From contig NC_092581.1 of assembly GCF_037975245.1 (NCBI RefSeq), positions 3,812,501-3,876,500 of the forward strand: DNA of 64,000 nucleotides, written 5' to 3'. How positions within the stretch are numbered: position 1 is the stretch's first letter; each line of letters begins with the position of its first letter. Positions 9,801 through 22,450 of this stretch are shown here, one piece after another. The position numbers were made by a program, and so were the translations under genes. The notes under the pieces were generated by a model, which saw nothing but the letters and a program-made list of their open reading frames with translations, was not told the DNA's origin and searched no databases. This stretch comes from Apostichopus japonicus. Its lineage: Eukaryota > Echinodermata > Holothuroidea > Aspidochirotida > Stichopodidae.

Positions 9801-11610
9801 TATGGCATCCGATATACACTCCTGGGTGTCCAACTGTAGGAGATGTGTGGCACGGAAGAGTCTTCCACCCCCAGCTGCACCATTGAAGACCATCAAGACC
9901 ACTAGACCCCTGGAGCTTTGCTGCATGGATTTTCTGTCTTTGGAAGAAGACAAATTTGGATATAAGTCAATATTAGTGGTTACTGACCACTTCACCCGAT
10001 ATGCGCAAGCCTTTCCAACGAAGAATCAAAAGGCTATTACGGTGGCTAGGATCTTGTGGGAAAAATATTTTGTGCACTATGGCCTTCCTGAGCGATTGCA
10101 CACAGATCAGGGGAGGGATTTTGAATCCAAGATAATCCAGGAGTTGACTAGATTGTTAGGAGTCAAGAAGTCCCGCACCAGCCCCTACCATCCCCAAGGT
10201 GACCCCCAACCAGAGCGATTCAACAGAACTCTACTCAACATGTTAGGGACGTTAGAGGCAGATCAGAAAGAGAAATGGAGTCAGCACTTAGCAGTTCTAG
10301 TACATGCTTATAACTGCTCTACCAATGACAGCACAGGTTTCTCACCTTATATGCTAATGTTCGGAAGGGAAGCTAAATTACCGGCTGACGTGAAATTTGG
10401 TGTGAATCCTTGGAGTACAGATGCTTCCAGGAGCCATACTCAGTATGTGGCTGAATTGAAGGATCAACTATGTAATGCCTTCGACATTGCCCACAAGAAC
10501 TCTAGTAAATCTGGTGCTGCAAACAAAGGGAGGTATGATGCTAAAGTTCGAGAAAACAAATTGGCCTCTGGAGACTTGGTGTTAGTTAGGAATTTGGGAC
10601 AAAGAGGACCTGCTAAACTGAAAGATCGATGGAATCCTACTCCCTGGGTGATTATCAGCCAGATGTCAGACAGCCCAGTGTATAGACTCCAGCCTAAGAA
10701 TGGTGGAAAAATTAAAACCTATCACAGGAATCACTTGTTACCAATCAGAGATGCAGAGAGTAATATGGAGGGCTTGGCTGCTTCCCAACGAGGATTCTCT
10801 GAACGAGGTAAGACTACCATTACAAAGAAAAAAGCGGACCGCAAAGGTAGGACCGAAGGAGCTGACGATTCTGGTGATGAAGTGGAGAGTGTAGACGAAA
10901 CTGAGTGTGTGCTAACCAATGAGAGGCCTGTATCTGTAGTTCCTAAACCCCAGATGCCACTCCTTATAGGAACCTCTGAGAGAGCAAGATTCACGCTTAA
11001 TCCTGCAATCCTTCCATTTGTACCAGGTGCAGCTAAAAGGCCATGTCAGGTAACAGATGACTTAATCAGTGGAGACACTGAAGATGTTCTCCCTAGGCAG
11101 AATGACGTCACCACAGCAGATAAAGACCTGCACGATGAAGAGTCATCTGAATTGCTCCGGACGAAAACGGAACCTAAAGGCTTGGAAAACCAAAGTGGAA
11201 CTGATGATGTACAACCTATGGATGAAGTTCATCCTCCTGAATCTGCCTCTGCGCAGTTACAACCAGAAGCTCCGCCGGATATTATTGGGAAAAATGATCC
11301 CAAAAGTAAAGAGGAAGAGCAGCTGGACAATAGTACTAGTGAAGAGAATGACGCCAAATTACAAAATAGTTTGGCAGGAGAAATGACTGAAGACCAGTCC
11401 CCTCAGCTGGAAACTGCAGATGGAGAACAGGAGTCTCCACTAGCTGTAGCTGCTGATTTGGGAGGGGAGTCTGAGGAATCCGATGACCTCAGGCAGCAGG
11501 TGCGAACGTCAAAGAGAATTTCGAAAAAGTTAGCCAGATTCACATATCCAGCTTTGGGTGTTCCCAGTTATAGTCATTCCTTCATGATTCAAATGGAGAC
11601 CACTGTATAG
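6736..11610 (+). CDS. pol: Pol polyprotein (protease, reverse transcriptase, RNase H, integrase)
   Basis: The frame is open from 6736, after a TGA, to TAG at 11608-11610. It has no convincing start of its own and is reached by the -1 shift. Numbering from the GTG at 6898 (1570 residues): protease D21-S-G; RT with VDYRKLNA, LPQG and catalytic Y480-M-D-D; RNase H with the aspartate in HTDAS (D649) and a Y-x-x-x-K/E-L-E-like segment; H2C2 zinc domain H945, H950, C980, C983; integrase core D1011, D1070, E1106 (D,D-35-E); GPAKLKDRW module at about 1237, equivalent to GPY/F. No chromodomain is seen. The last ~280 residues are a low-complexity acidic tail rich in E, D, S and K. All catalytic residues are intact. 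Confidence 0.97.
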   Translation, partial: PRYPDGKQKTDPIRAGSGKPTRIHGQRHSGVQYVDCLSSEPTKNAHHSNIPPGLVGKANRQDCFVDKQPISCLIDSGSQVTLISEGFFKSLSREMYPLEDLVIRHGGDGTIPYLGYSEIEIQFPSKFCGTAKSFNTLAIVVPDGRDSATCPLIIGTNSGVFKQCHEACRQIGGKSYLQDLDISTTCRMIYVSLDELEKLGPDGRVGSVRTKKNENICIPAGKMLEVTGVMHSRCTSNQLVLVDAPEKGLPPNLGMTPHVRQLPGATFCKVQISIWNQGEKDIALRPGTIIAEVVVPQLCTRPDDMQTAQVSCNLSTVDVTSNPDVTEEFKRLPFRWGPVSPEWKERLIQSFVARRKVFSMGEWDFGETKQVEHEIKLNDERPFRERSRRLALSDLNDLRAHLHQLLDSKIIQESRSQYASPIVIVRKKNGDIRLCVDYRKLNARTLPDQYAVPLVQEALDCMSGCKWFSVIDLKSGYYQIPMKKDDQEKTAFICPLGFYEFRRLPQGIKGAPATFQRLMERCMAGLNLTEALVYMDDIIVFAKSLEEMEDRLDKVLDRLAEFGLKISPDKCQFGCRSVKYLGHIISEKGVETDPDKLEALKSWPRPTNVRELRSFLGFAGFYRRFVSGYSQIAYPLHRLTAGGDCARKKGAKSKTPIVSPTRPFGNDWTHACELAFQSLKDQLCSAPVLVFADFSKPFVVHTDASREGLGGVLYQEVDGRLHPVAYASRSLTPSERNYPAHKLEFLGLKWVVCEKFRDYLYRARGTKVMTDNNPLTYVLTSAKLDATGQRWLADITNYDITIHYRSGKKNIDADALSRRPNGGGLYNDVKEQELLKQKLRGERYDSGSEGGLVTLETLQAIACAVGIEVIPGIGKEDFDTGHSGDVHPLVVSLAMSAEAIPDVYVQPTENTIGGHVDWAEIQRQDIDIRNMMDYVQKKQKPSNRVQETDEVKVMLRTFDQLKIKDNILYRETMNSKLGLSVTHIVLPKSLRREILTALHDDQGHLGVDRTTAFVRSRFYWPRMASDIHSWVSNCRRCVARKSLPPPAAPLKTIKTTRPLELCCMDFLSLEEDKFGYKSILVVTDHFTRYAQAFPTKNQKAITVARILWEKYFVHYGLPERLHTDQGRDFESKIIQELTRLLGVKKSRTSPYHPQGDPQPERFNRTLLNMLGTLEADQKEKWSQHLAVLVHAYNCSTNDSTGFSPYMLMFGREAKLPADVKFGVNPWSTDASRSHTQYVAELKDQLCNAFDIAHKNSSKSGAANKGRYDAKVRENKLASGDLVLVRNLGQRGPAKLKDRWNPTPWVIISQMSDSPVYRLQPKNGGKIKTYHRNHLLPIRDAESNMEGLAASQRGFSERGKTTITKKKADRKGRTEGADDSGDEVESVDETECVLTNERPVSVVPKPQMPLLIGTSERARFTLNPAILPFVPGAAKRPCQVTDDLISGDTEDVLPRQNDVTTADKDLHDEESSELLRTKTEPKGLENQSGTDDVQPMDEVHPPESASAQLQPEAPPDIIGKNDPKSKEEEQLDNSTSEENDAKLQNSLAGEMTEDQSPQLETADGEQESPLAVAADLGGESEESDDLRQQVRTSKRISKKLARFTYPALGVPSYSHSFMIQMETTV
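6787..6847 (+). promoter_or_regulatory. -1 programmed ribosomal frameshift signal: GGGAAAC plus predicted H-type pseudoknot
   Basis: Heptamer G GGA AAC at 6787-6793 is exactly in gag phase and slips into the pol frame (ggg aaa ccc). After a 6-nt spacer, stem 1 pairs GGATCC (6800-6805) with GGGTCC (6824-6829). It is extended by TGGG (6807-6810) with CTCA (6819-6822) across one mismatch. The loop AGAGGCA (6812-6818) is perfectly complementary to TGCCTCT (6841-6847) downstream, forming stem 2. The gag stop lies in the connecting loop. Heptamer, spacing and two-stem topology match known retroviral signals. Function is inferred. Confidence 0.8.
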
Positions 11611-11646
11611 TTATATCTTTAGTTGCCCTGAGGACATGGCAGATTT

Positions 11647-11659
11647 AGGGAGGGGAGAA
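11647..11659 (+). promoter_or_regulatory. Polypurine tract
   Basis: AGGGAGGGGAGAA, thirteen purines directly abutting the TG of the 3' LTR, is the usual primer site for plus-strand DNA synthesis. Confidence 0.9.
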
Positions 11660-13011
11660 TGTAACCCTTTGAAAGTGATGTGTTACTTTAATTGGTGGCG
11701 CTGTATAGAATTAATTAGAGGGTTTACTGTTATATTCTGCCACTGCACATGTCTAGGTTTTTGTTGCCTGGTAGCCATCTTTACCCGTGCAGCCTTGTTA
11801 GCCTTGCTATCCTCTGTAAGGCATAGTTTACTTGGTTCCATTTGTCAGCTGGTGTTTTGTGGTTTTGTCTTGAGACCTTCTGTAGCAGATTACTTGGCAG
11901 CTCTCCAGGTACGGTTTTCCCTTTTGTTTTAAGTTAATTTTGATAATAAAGTATTCACATCGAGTCCCTGCGATGTGCTGTGTTTGTTAGTGTATTGTAG
12001 CATACGTAGCCTGTTGTGTGTAGTGCACAGCGGAGTGTCAGCATTGTTCGCTGATATAACCGAGCATTTGATTAGTTGATTAGTTGGTGAAAGACTAAAT
12101 TGTTTACGGTGACAGTTATTGAATAAAGTTTACTGTGTGATAGATTATGTGTAGAATGTGGGGTTTTCTAAGATAAATAGGCTGTTTTGGCCTATAAGGC
12201 GATATAATTGTGTTATGAGAGCCCTTCTGTATTGGATGTTAGTATTAATAGCTAGGGTTGTTAGGCTTAGCAATATGCCCATGAGTACAGAGACCTGAGC
12301 TTTGTGTTATATCCAAGTGGGGGCGTTGTTGCAGAATACTGTTGATCCTCGTTTGTACACAAACGGGTATACTATTGTGATAAGGGATTAGTACTGATTG
12401 AGAAAGGGTTATCTCATGTTTTACCGTGGAGTTTATACACCCTTGCAAGAAGTTCATTGTTGTATTATTTTGATATATTGATTTGATCAGATTTAAAGTG
12501 TTTGGCAACAGTAGTTAAGCATATTGAAATATTTTAGATGTCATCGTAGTGGTAATGTTTTATCACTGTTTGGTAACCTTCTCTCCAGACTGGTGTTGAG
12601 GACCGGTGCTCCATACTTTGAGGGTCGCAGGAACTTCGCCTGAGCCTGTGATGTCCGCGAACTGATCAGTTAGCGCGCGATATTAAGTAGGGGGAATTTG
12701 TATAGTCTAGCTGGGGATAAGTGCATGCAACGGGGAGTGTATTAATCTAGAAGGGGGTTTATCTCACTACTGTGGGGTAACATTCATTGTTACTTTGTTT
12801 AAGCATTATCATATTAAGCCTTTAAGTGTATACCACACCGTATTCAAACGGGGGAATTGATCTCTCCCGTCTCAATAATCGATTACCCTGACCGTATAAA
12901 TTCAGTACGTGTTGGGACAATTTAATAACTTGGGTTTTGAGTCTTTATTTCTTCTGGGTTAGGGGGCAATTACTTTAACCTAAATAGAGGGCGGACGAAC
13001 CACGGGTTACA
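11660..13011 (+). repeat. 3' LTR
   Basis: 1352 bp, identical to the 5' LTR except A at 12968 where the 5' copy has T. The downstream target duplication GTTG is at 13012-13015. Confidence 0.97.
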
Positions 13012-13020
13012 GTTGTAAAC

Positions 13021-16178
<3,158 letters not shown>

Positions 16179-16342
16179 TATGGAACGCCAAAAAGACGGC
16201 AACTTCAGACGATCTAAAAGTACACGATGATATATGTTAAATTAAAAGGTCATACTATTAATGTTCATAGTGTATTATGAAGTTTATATCATCATCGCTT
16301 ACTTATATATTATCATCGTTGCTGTCATTTTGGCGTTCCATA
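16179..16342. repeat. Inverted-repeat unit, possible small MITE
   Basis: TATGGAACGCCAAAA at 16179-16193 recurs as its exact complement at 16328-16342, giving 15-bp arms 164 bp apart end to end. No convincing target duplication was seen, so transposon status is open. Confidence 0.4.
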
Positions 16343-16388
16343 GCACACTGCCCGACCCAAAACGACCGTCCTAAAAACAGAGAATCGT

Positions 16389-16420
16389 GGGTGCAGTACT
16401 TATACTAGTATACTGCACCC
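16389..16420. repeat. Short perfect hairpin
   Basis: GGGTGCAGTA (16389-16398) and TACTGCACCC (16411-16420) are exact complements separated by 12 bases. Nothing nearby suggests a terminator or an RNA gene. Confidence 0.5.
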
Positions 16421-16784
16421 GACGCCTACTACGACAATGAAGATTCAATCAGTTTAAGCCGACTATAGACGTGATACCTCAACCTACAGAATTCTACCGG
16501 AATCTGTCAGTTTTTTGTACACTACAATTTGAAAACAATATATCCTTATTACGTACTCACTTTTGATGTCCTGTTTATAAATATTTATATTTTTACTGGA
16601 AATAAATAAATGAAAACAAAATGAAATGCGACGGTCGTCTAGTGTGTCACCAATCACAACTAAAACTGCCAAGTTTTCAACAAATTTCACCCGTCAGGGA
16701 TATACTAATTAGCCATGTAAACACTGTAACACAGATAATTAAACAGAACCCAGTAGTTCAGTTAGTGGAGTCATGTTGTGTACG

Positions 16785-17118
16785 CAGGGGGTAGGAAGCT
16801 TCCAAAAAGTGTGTGGGGGGGGGGGCACAACATCAGAGGGGCACTTTCTCATTCCACAACCACCACTCGGTATGCTATAAACCGATACACACCGGCCATA
16901 TAACTTAATATATATATTTGTTAGTATGCTATCAAGACTATTATGGTGCACGTGAATAATTAAAATAAAATATTAAAATTAAAAAAGGCTTCAGATATCC
17001 AAAAGACAGTTCCTCATCAAAGGGGCACATTTTATTTGCCAGTAGGGCACATTTGCTATTTTGGGAAAAAGTGTGGGGGGCACGAGCCCCCAGTGCCCCC
17101 GGCTCCTACCCCCTCCTG
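16785..17118. mobile_element. hAT-type MITE, 334 bp
   Basis: The termini CAGGGGGTAGGA and its near-complement TCCTACCCCCTCCTG are flanked by a perfect 8-bp duplication TGTGTACG (16777-16784 and 17119-17126). 8-bp duplications with CAGG-type ends are characteristic of hAT transposons. There is no coding capacity, so it is non-autonomous. The interior has G-runs and repeated GGGGCAC words. Confidence 0.85.
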
Positions 17119-17215
17119 TGTGTACGAATATATGGAATCTCAATGACCATCGACAACAAGTAACAACCGCCGTTAGGGTGTGGCAGTGCGCAACGTGGCT
17201 TTATCTTTGGAGAGA

Positions 17216-17460
17216 ATAATAATAACTAGTCTTATATAGCGCACACTCCAACAAAAGTTGTTCAATGCGCTTTACGGGTGCTGAATGTACAAATACTAAT
17301 AGAGTTGAGAGAAAAGAAAAGTTTTAAGACAGCGCTTGAATTGAATAATATCATCTAAAGAAACCTCATTTCAACCGAGAAGGAGTTCCATAAACATGGT
17401 GCAGCATTCAAAAAGCTACGGTCACCGAAAGATCTTGTACGTAACATTGGAACCTGAAGT
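17216..17460 (-). pseudogene. LINE reverse-transcriptase C-terminal relic
   Basis: Minus-strand translation shows the typical end of CR1/L2-like LINE ORF2: GDRSFLNAAPCLWNSFSVE, then after an in-frame stop and frame change an FKRCLKTFLF block. The plus-strand part around tatatagcgcac...caatgcgcttta is the usual 3' tail of such elements. It is broken and lacks the RT core. Confidence 0.6.
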
Positions 17461-18367
17461 TGAAATTTATCATGCGAATAATTTCAATTACTTGCCAAAT
17501 GTACAATGCTTATGACACAGTGACGCAAACTTATTTAACATCACGCCAAATACTGTAATAAATACATCTTTTAACACAAAACTCATACATCTTTAACATA
17601 AACAGTATCATATAACATTACATATACATTGTTGTTGATATAACTTGGAGAAACAAAGAACATGATTGTTGATGCGGTAAAATATATTAAGCTTGATCTA
17701 GTATGTACCTATCTCAATTTGCTGTGGTTTATTATAAACTTACATAGGACTTTGACTCTTCTGCTGTCGATTACAGAAACAATTTATTTATTGCTATACA
17801 CAACGGTTATCACATTGTGTTTATCTATATAACTAATTTGCATACAATACAACACAGGCCAGGAAAAATTAATAACTAACGTCCGCACTACAAGAATATC
17901 TCCCCACATTTTCTAAAGATAAAAGGTATAACGTGGAATTACATTCACATACGCTAATGTTCGATAAACACGTTTCTTGCATTATTAAACAGTAAGTTCG
18001 AAACTTGCCAAGAAAGCCATAGCAAAGATTCTAGCTAGTTTCTTACTGAAACCAATTAATTATAGCATATCTGATCACATTAATAAATTATGGATCAATA
18101 AGCCACAATTACTTTTCTTTGCAATGTTGTTTATCCTCAAAGATTGTAAAACTCCATATTTTCCTATTCCCTACAAATCATTGTTTGTTTTTCTGTTCAG
18201 AAACCGAATCCTATTACATAATACTTAATTCTTATACGAAAAGTAATATAAAGGTAAATGAAGCGAAATGCATGGTATATATTAACCACTTATGCAAGTT
18301 CAATGTTTGACTTTGCCAAAGCGATATTGCTTAGAGTAAGATGTGTATACATATATGTTATTGGGTG

Positions 18368-18666
18368 TTGATACCATGGAGAGAGAGAGGGGAGGGGTGG
18401 GATGATACTCTGTTAGAGGGCGCTGTTTCCAGCTCTCTGTGCATCCGTTCACTGAATATCATTTCACAACTTACCGTTAAAGCATACACCAAACCTAGCT
18501 TATTTGAGTAGATCTGTGTATGTCATTATTCGGTACTGATGCCATGGGGGGGGAGGGGTAAACTCTATTAGATGGAACTGTTTTCCAGCTCTCTGTCTAA
18601 ACCCGTACACTGAATATCAGTTCAATGTCCCTTTAAAGCATATAACACCAAATCTAGTTTATTTGC
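18368..18666. repeat. Diverged tandem duplication, two copies
   Basis: A block running from ...gataccatgg...ccagctctctgt to ...accaaacctag at 18368-18509 recurs diverged at about 18537-18666. No coding content. Confidence 0.5.
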
Positions 18667-19010
18667 TAAATGTTGCTCTTTTAAGAAACAAAAACAAAGG
18701 GCGGGGGGTTACGGAATTTAGAGGAAGTGGAAATATGCAATGTATAAACTGTAAAAATATAAACGTTATAATAATGGGTCAACTAACAAATGATTAATCT
18801 GGATACAACATGTTGGAGTATTACTCAGAACAATAAATAAGGAAATTTAAATAGTCTGCCATTATGATGATAAATATATAATAAATACAGACAATATATT
18901 AATTAACACTGTTAACATTTAGAACAATGACTTATTCTTTTTCAAGCAACGATTGACGCCTAACGATATGAAAGAAAAGCTGAACAGTATAAACATCAAC
19001 ACGAACGACG

Positions 19011-19012
<2 letters not shown>

Positions 19013-19065
<53 letters not shown>
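19013..19065. repeat. (TA)n microsatellite
   Basis: Uninterrupted alternating T and A over about 50 bp, with a short related TA patch at about 19085-19095. Confidence 0.9.
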
Positions 19066-19067
<2 letters not shown>

Positions 19068-21081
19068 TACTACGATTGCAAATGTATATATATATGACGA
19101 TGATATGACTTCAATATATGACCTCACCTACCTTTAATGAAATCTCACGAATCAATCAAAGAATATAGTAACGTTATAGCTCATTACACAACTTCTACTG
19201 TAAACTGTGCAACACACATAAGTCAACGGACAGAAAGGAACTACAGGGTTCGTATATAAATTTTTATGTTACTGGTAAAACGAGCAGTCGATATGGTTGG
19301 ACTTTGTTTTTGGGGGACTCCTCACGAGGTGATAATGACTATCATGGAGCCGTGACTTAGATTGTTGACCTTATTATCATTGTGATATTTGCATGGTTCT
19401 GGATAAGTTGACTTAACGCGTATTTTATATCCAACGCATTTATTAGTCTATGTATCAGTGTATATAGACCTACACATAAAATAATAATCATAATGAAAAG
19501 AATAAAACATGACACTGATGTTTCTCAGGTATAGGTGTACTCTATCCATATAAGTACCTCATTTCAACTTTTACGTCATTTGATAGAAAGTAGAAAAACA
19601 TTCATGTTTTTTTATATTATTATTAGAATTACTATGAATTCGTTATATCTTGATATTTTTTTGAATGTAATTTTTTAAGTGAATTGCGAGAGTAAAACTT
19701 TTCGCCATCTTTGCTAATTTAAATATCCCCCCCCCCCAACTTAAAAGCCAAATGAAAAGGAAAAAGCAAACGCACAAATGACCTGACCTGGTAAAAAATT
19801 AGTTCCGTTCATAGTCGCGTGCATGGAGCCCGGAGCAAAACATTCTTGATGATTCTATGTAGCTGAAAATGATGTTTGAAAGGTCAAGGTGAAACTACTT
19901 TATGAGATCTTTTAAAAACTTAAAACAGCAAAAAAGAACTTAACTTAAAAAAATGACAGTCTAGAAGGAAATTTATTTTTAAACTAATGAGAGAAATACT
20001 GAGCATCCTGCAATTTGCATCTATCTTATTCCCACATTGCGTTTTTTGAGATATTGACAGTTGAAATTTTAACAGTTTGAATCAGCATTGAACTTGAAGC
20101 AAACAGGTGTGATTACATAGTTGCACACCAAGGGCACAGATGTTTCGTTTTTTTTATATTTTAATATTACTTTTTGTTAAACTTTATTCTTTTGAGCTTT
20201 GATTCCAAAAGGTTCCATAATATGCTAAGGTATCAATAATGTGTAAGGGTATTCATATATTAATGTTTCCCAATTTGAAGAAGAACATTGTGTGCACATT
20301 TTGAAAGGAAAACATCAAACATATTTGTCAGTGTGCATCATATATATCATCACACCTGTTTGCTTCAAGTTCACTTTTGATTCTAAACAGTATAAAATTA
20401 ACAAAATCAATCAATCAATAAAACTTAACAAAAACAAGGGATACATGGGAATTAAATGCAAACTTCACCAGGAAACATAGGCTTTGTTCCTCTTACATTA
20501 GCTTAAAAGAAAATTTCACCTGGTTTATACCTATTAAAATGTTTTTTTTTTCTCTCTTCACAGCCTAACAAAAGATAAACAAAGATAAATACAGATCAGA
20601 GTGTAGAGTTTTTTCCTCACTTTTTCCAAAGAAATTATTTAGTATCTTATCAGGGGAAGTAGTTTTAACCATTAGGACAGCGCAATGTTTTCTAAGAAAT
20701 TAAGAGGAAAAACGAACACACTCAGATATATACACACATACGCGCATGCAGTGCGTGTGGAAACGCGCATATCTTAACAATGCTAATATAATATAACCGC
20801 TGGCAGTAGTAGGAAATATGAATGGTTAGCCGATAGCTGATCATTTGGGGTTAGTAGTGAAGATATGGGACATAGTCATCATTACATGGATATTGAACAT
20901 GGATGGGTGTCAGTCGGGGGGGGGGGTAATCAGGGGTACAGTGAGGCCTTGCCATTTAAAAATATTCACAATACGAAGCGTTCCTTTATCGGCCAATAAA
21001 AAGCAGTGTTGCTCGGAAACCGGAGTACGGCGCTAGAGAATCTGTCGGGCATGTTACCCATGAATTTCAATCCCTCTACAA

Positions 21082-21424
21082 CTGGGGTGCATGAACCCCC
21101 AGGGGTGCGTGAGTCCATCCCAGGGGGTTCGTGAGTCGTTTCTAAAGTCAAACCTAGAGTACTTTTTGTTGAAATAAATCTGATATATCATATAATTAGT
21201 AATGTATTAAAGTCGTATACCTATTGACAAACTCTTTTCCCAAATTTGTTGCCATAGTAGTACCATACCGTGCATGGGATACTTGATCTTTTACGATGTA
21301 CTGTTGTGCGTATTATAGTGTTATAATGACTCAGATCGTGTCTCGAAAAGTTGGGGGTTCGTGGACAACTCTGACATTCACAGGGGGTTCGTGGGGTGGC
21401 GGGGGTAAAGTTAGGGAAACCCTG
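21082..21424. mobile_element. hAT-type MITE, 343 bp
   Basis: It begins CTGGGGTGCATG and ends AGGGAAACCCTG, imperfect hAT-style ends. A perfect 8-bp duplication CTCTACAA flanks it (21074-21081 and 21425-21432). The interior repeats the phrase GGGGGTTCGTG and its complement. No coding capacity. Confidence 0.8.
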
Positions 21425-22289
21425 CTCTACAACCTTCCTTATATATGCACTGAGAACTTGCCGCTGTTCTGTAACTTACACTTACTATCACTTACTCCCT
21501 CCGTGGCGGACGGCAACAGCTGAGGATAGAGGAGTGGGAACAACCAATAGGGAGGAATATACGCAGAATTTTTTACAGGACAGACTTCGCGTTAAGAGAA
21601 GTTTCAAAGTTTAAGTACACGCTCAGGTCGGGTTCGTGGTCAACGAAATGAAAGCCTTTCATTCATGATCACATGGAAATTTCGATATAAGATATATGGT
21701 CTTATTTGCAAAATATGTATGAGAGAAAGATGGTTTACCGTAACTGATATTTGCCCGCTTAGCGTATACGTTGTGAAAACTAAAAGAGTCCACCATCACA
21801 TATCGCATGATTTCTTCAGTTATGTTACCTCAGAATAGGCTGACGCACAGTCAAGCATTAAATAACACTGGTCAGATATAGGTCGAAGCAAATCTGACTA
21901 CTCATCTATTCAGTAATGGGGGCTTAATTACCGGTAATTGGTTTGCATAATACATAAAACTGTCACAAACAGGCTCGGAGGCCTAATGTTAGCTATAGCT
22001 TTGATATTTGGGTTGGATTTATACACGTATAGGCTTTAAGATAGTTATAGGAATTATATCATTGTTGTAGTTATCCTAAGTATGCTAAGTGCTATTGTTA
22101 TGCTTAACTGTTAATTCGAGGAATGTTAACTAGCGGTACTTCATTGTCTGTATACATTGTCGGTACTGTGTGTTATCTTTCTTGTGTGTCAGTCTATACG
22201 ATTTTCCCTCGAGAGGCTTTTACAACTCCGATGTGTAGTAACTATAAGGCAGCCGTTTTACTCACCTGATGTAACATTGCCATGGTCAT

Positions 22290-22450
22290 ACATAAGCCAA
22301 TAAGCCAATAAGCCAATGAGGCTTCTTCGCGAGATCCTGCTTGCAGGAGGATCTAATATATACATACATACCAGGGTAAGAGCAGTAGCTCCCTGGTCAT
22401 ACGGTCACATAAGGTCACATACGGTCACACACTATCACATACGGTCACAG
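22290..22450. repeat. Short local repeats
   Basis: Three head-to-tail aagccaat units near 22300, then about five imperfect acggtcacat units between 22395 and 22450. Confidence 0.6.

Larger units (their letters stand above)
3896..13011 (+). mobile_element. Complete Ty3/gypsy LTR retrotransposon, very recent insertion
   Basis: Two direct 1352-bp LTRs (3896-5247 and 11660-13011) begin TGTAACCC and end GGGTTACA. Reading them side by side I find one difference (T at 5204, A at 12968). The element is flanked by a 4-bp target duplication GTTG (3892-3895 and 13012-13015). Between the LTRs are a PBS, gag, pol in the order PR-RT-RNaseH-IN, and a polypurine tract. That domain order identifies Ty3/gypsy. 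There is no env-like frame. All key catalytic motifs are intact and neither long frame is interrupted, so the copy may still be competent. It sits between the Ig exon and the (ATT)n array. Confidence 0.97.
17461..21081. other. Noncoding stretch
   Basis: Apart from the duplication at 18.4-18.7 kb and the TA run at 19.0 kb, I see only short random frames, homopolymers and G-runs (for example near 20917). Confidence 0.5.

Noticed and set aside
16785-17118. G/C-runs interpreted as a CpG island promoter
   Set aside because: They belong to the interior and ends of a hAT MITE bounded by an exact 8-bp duplication.
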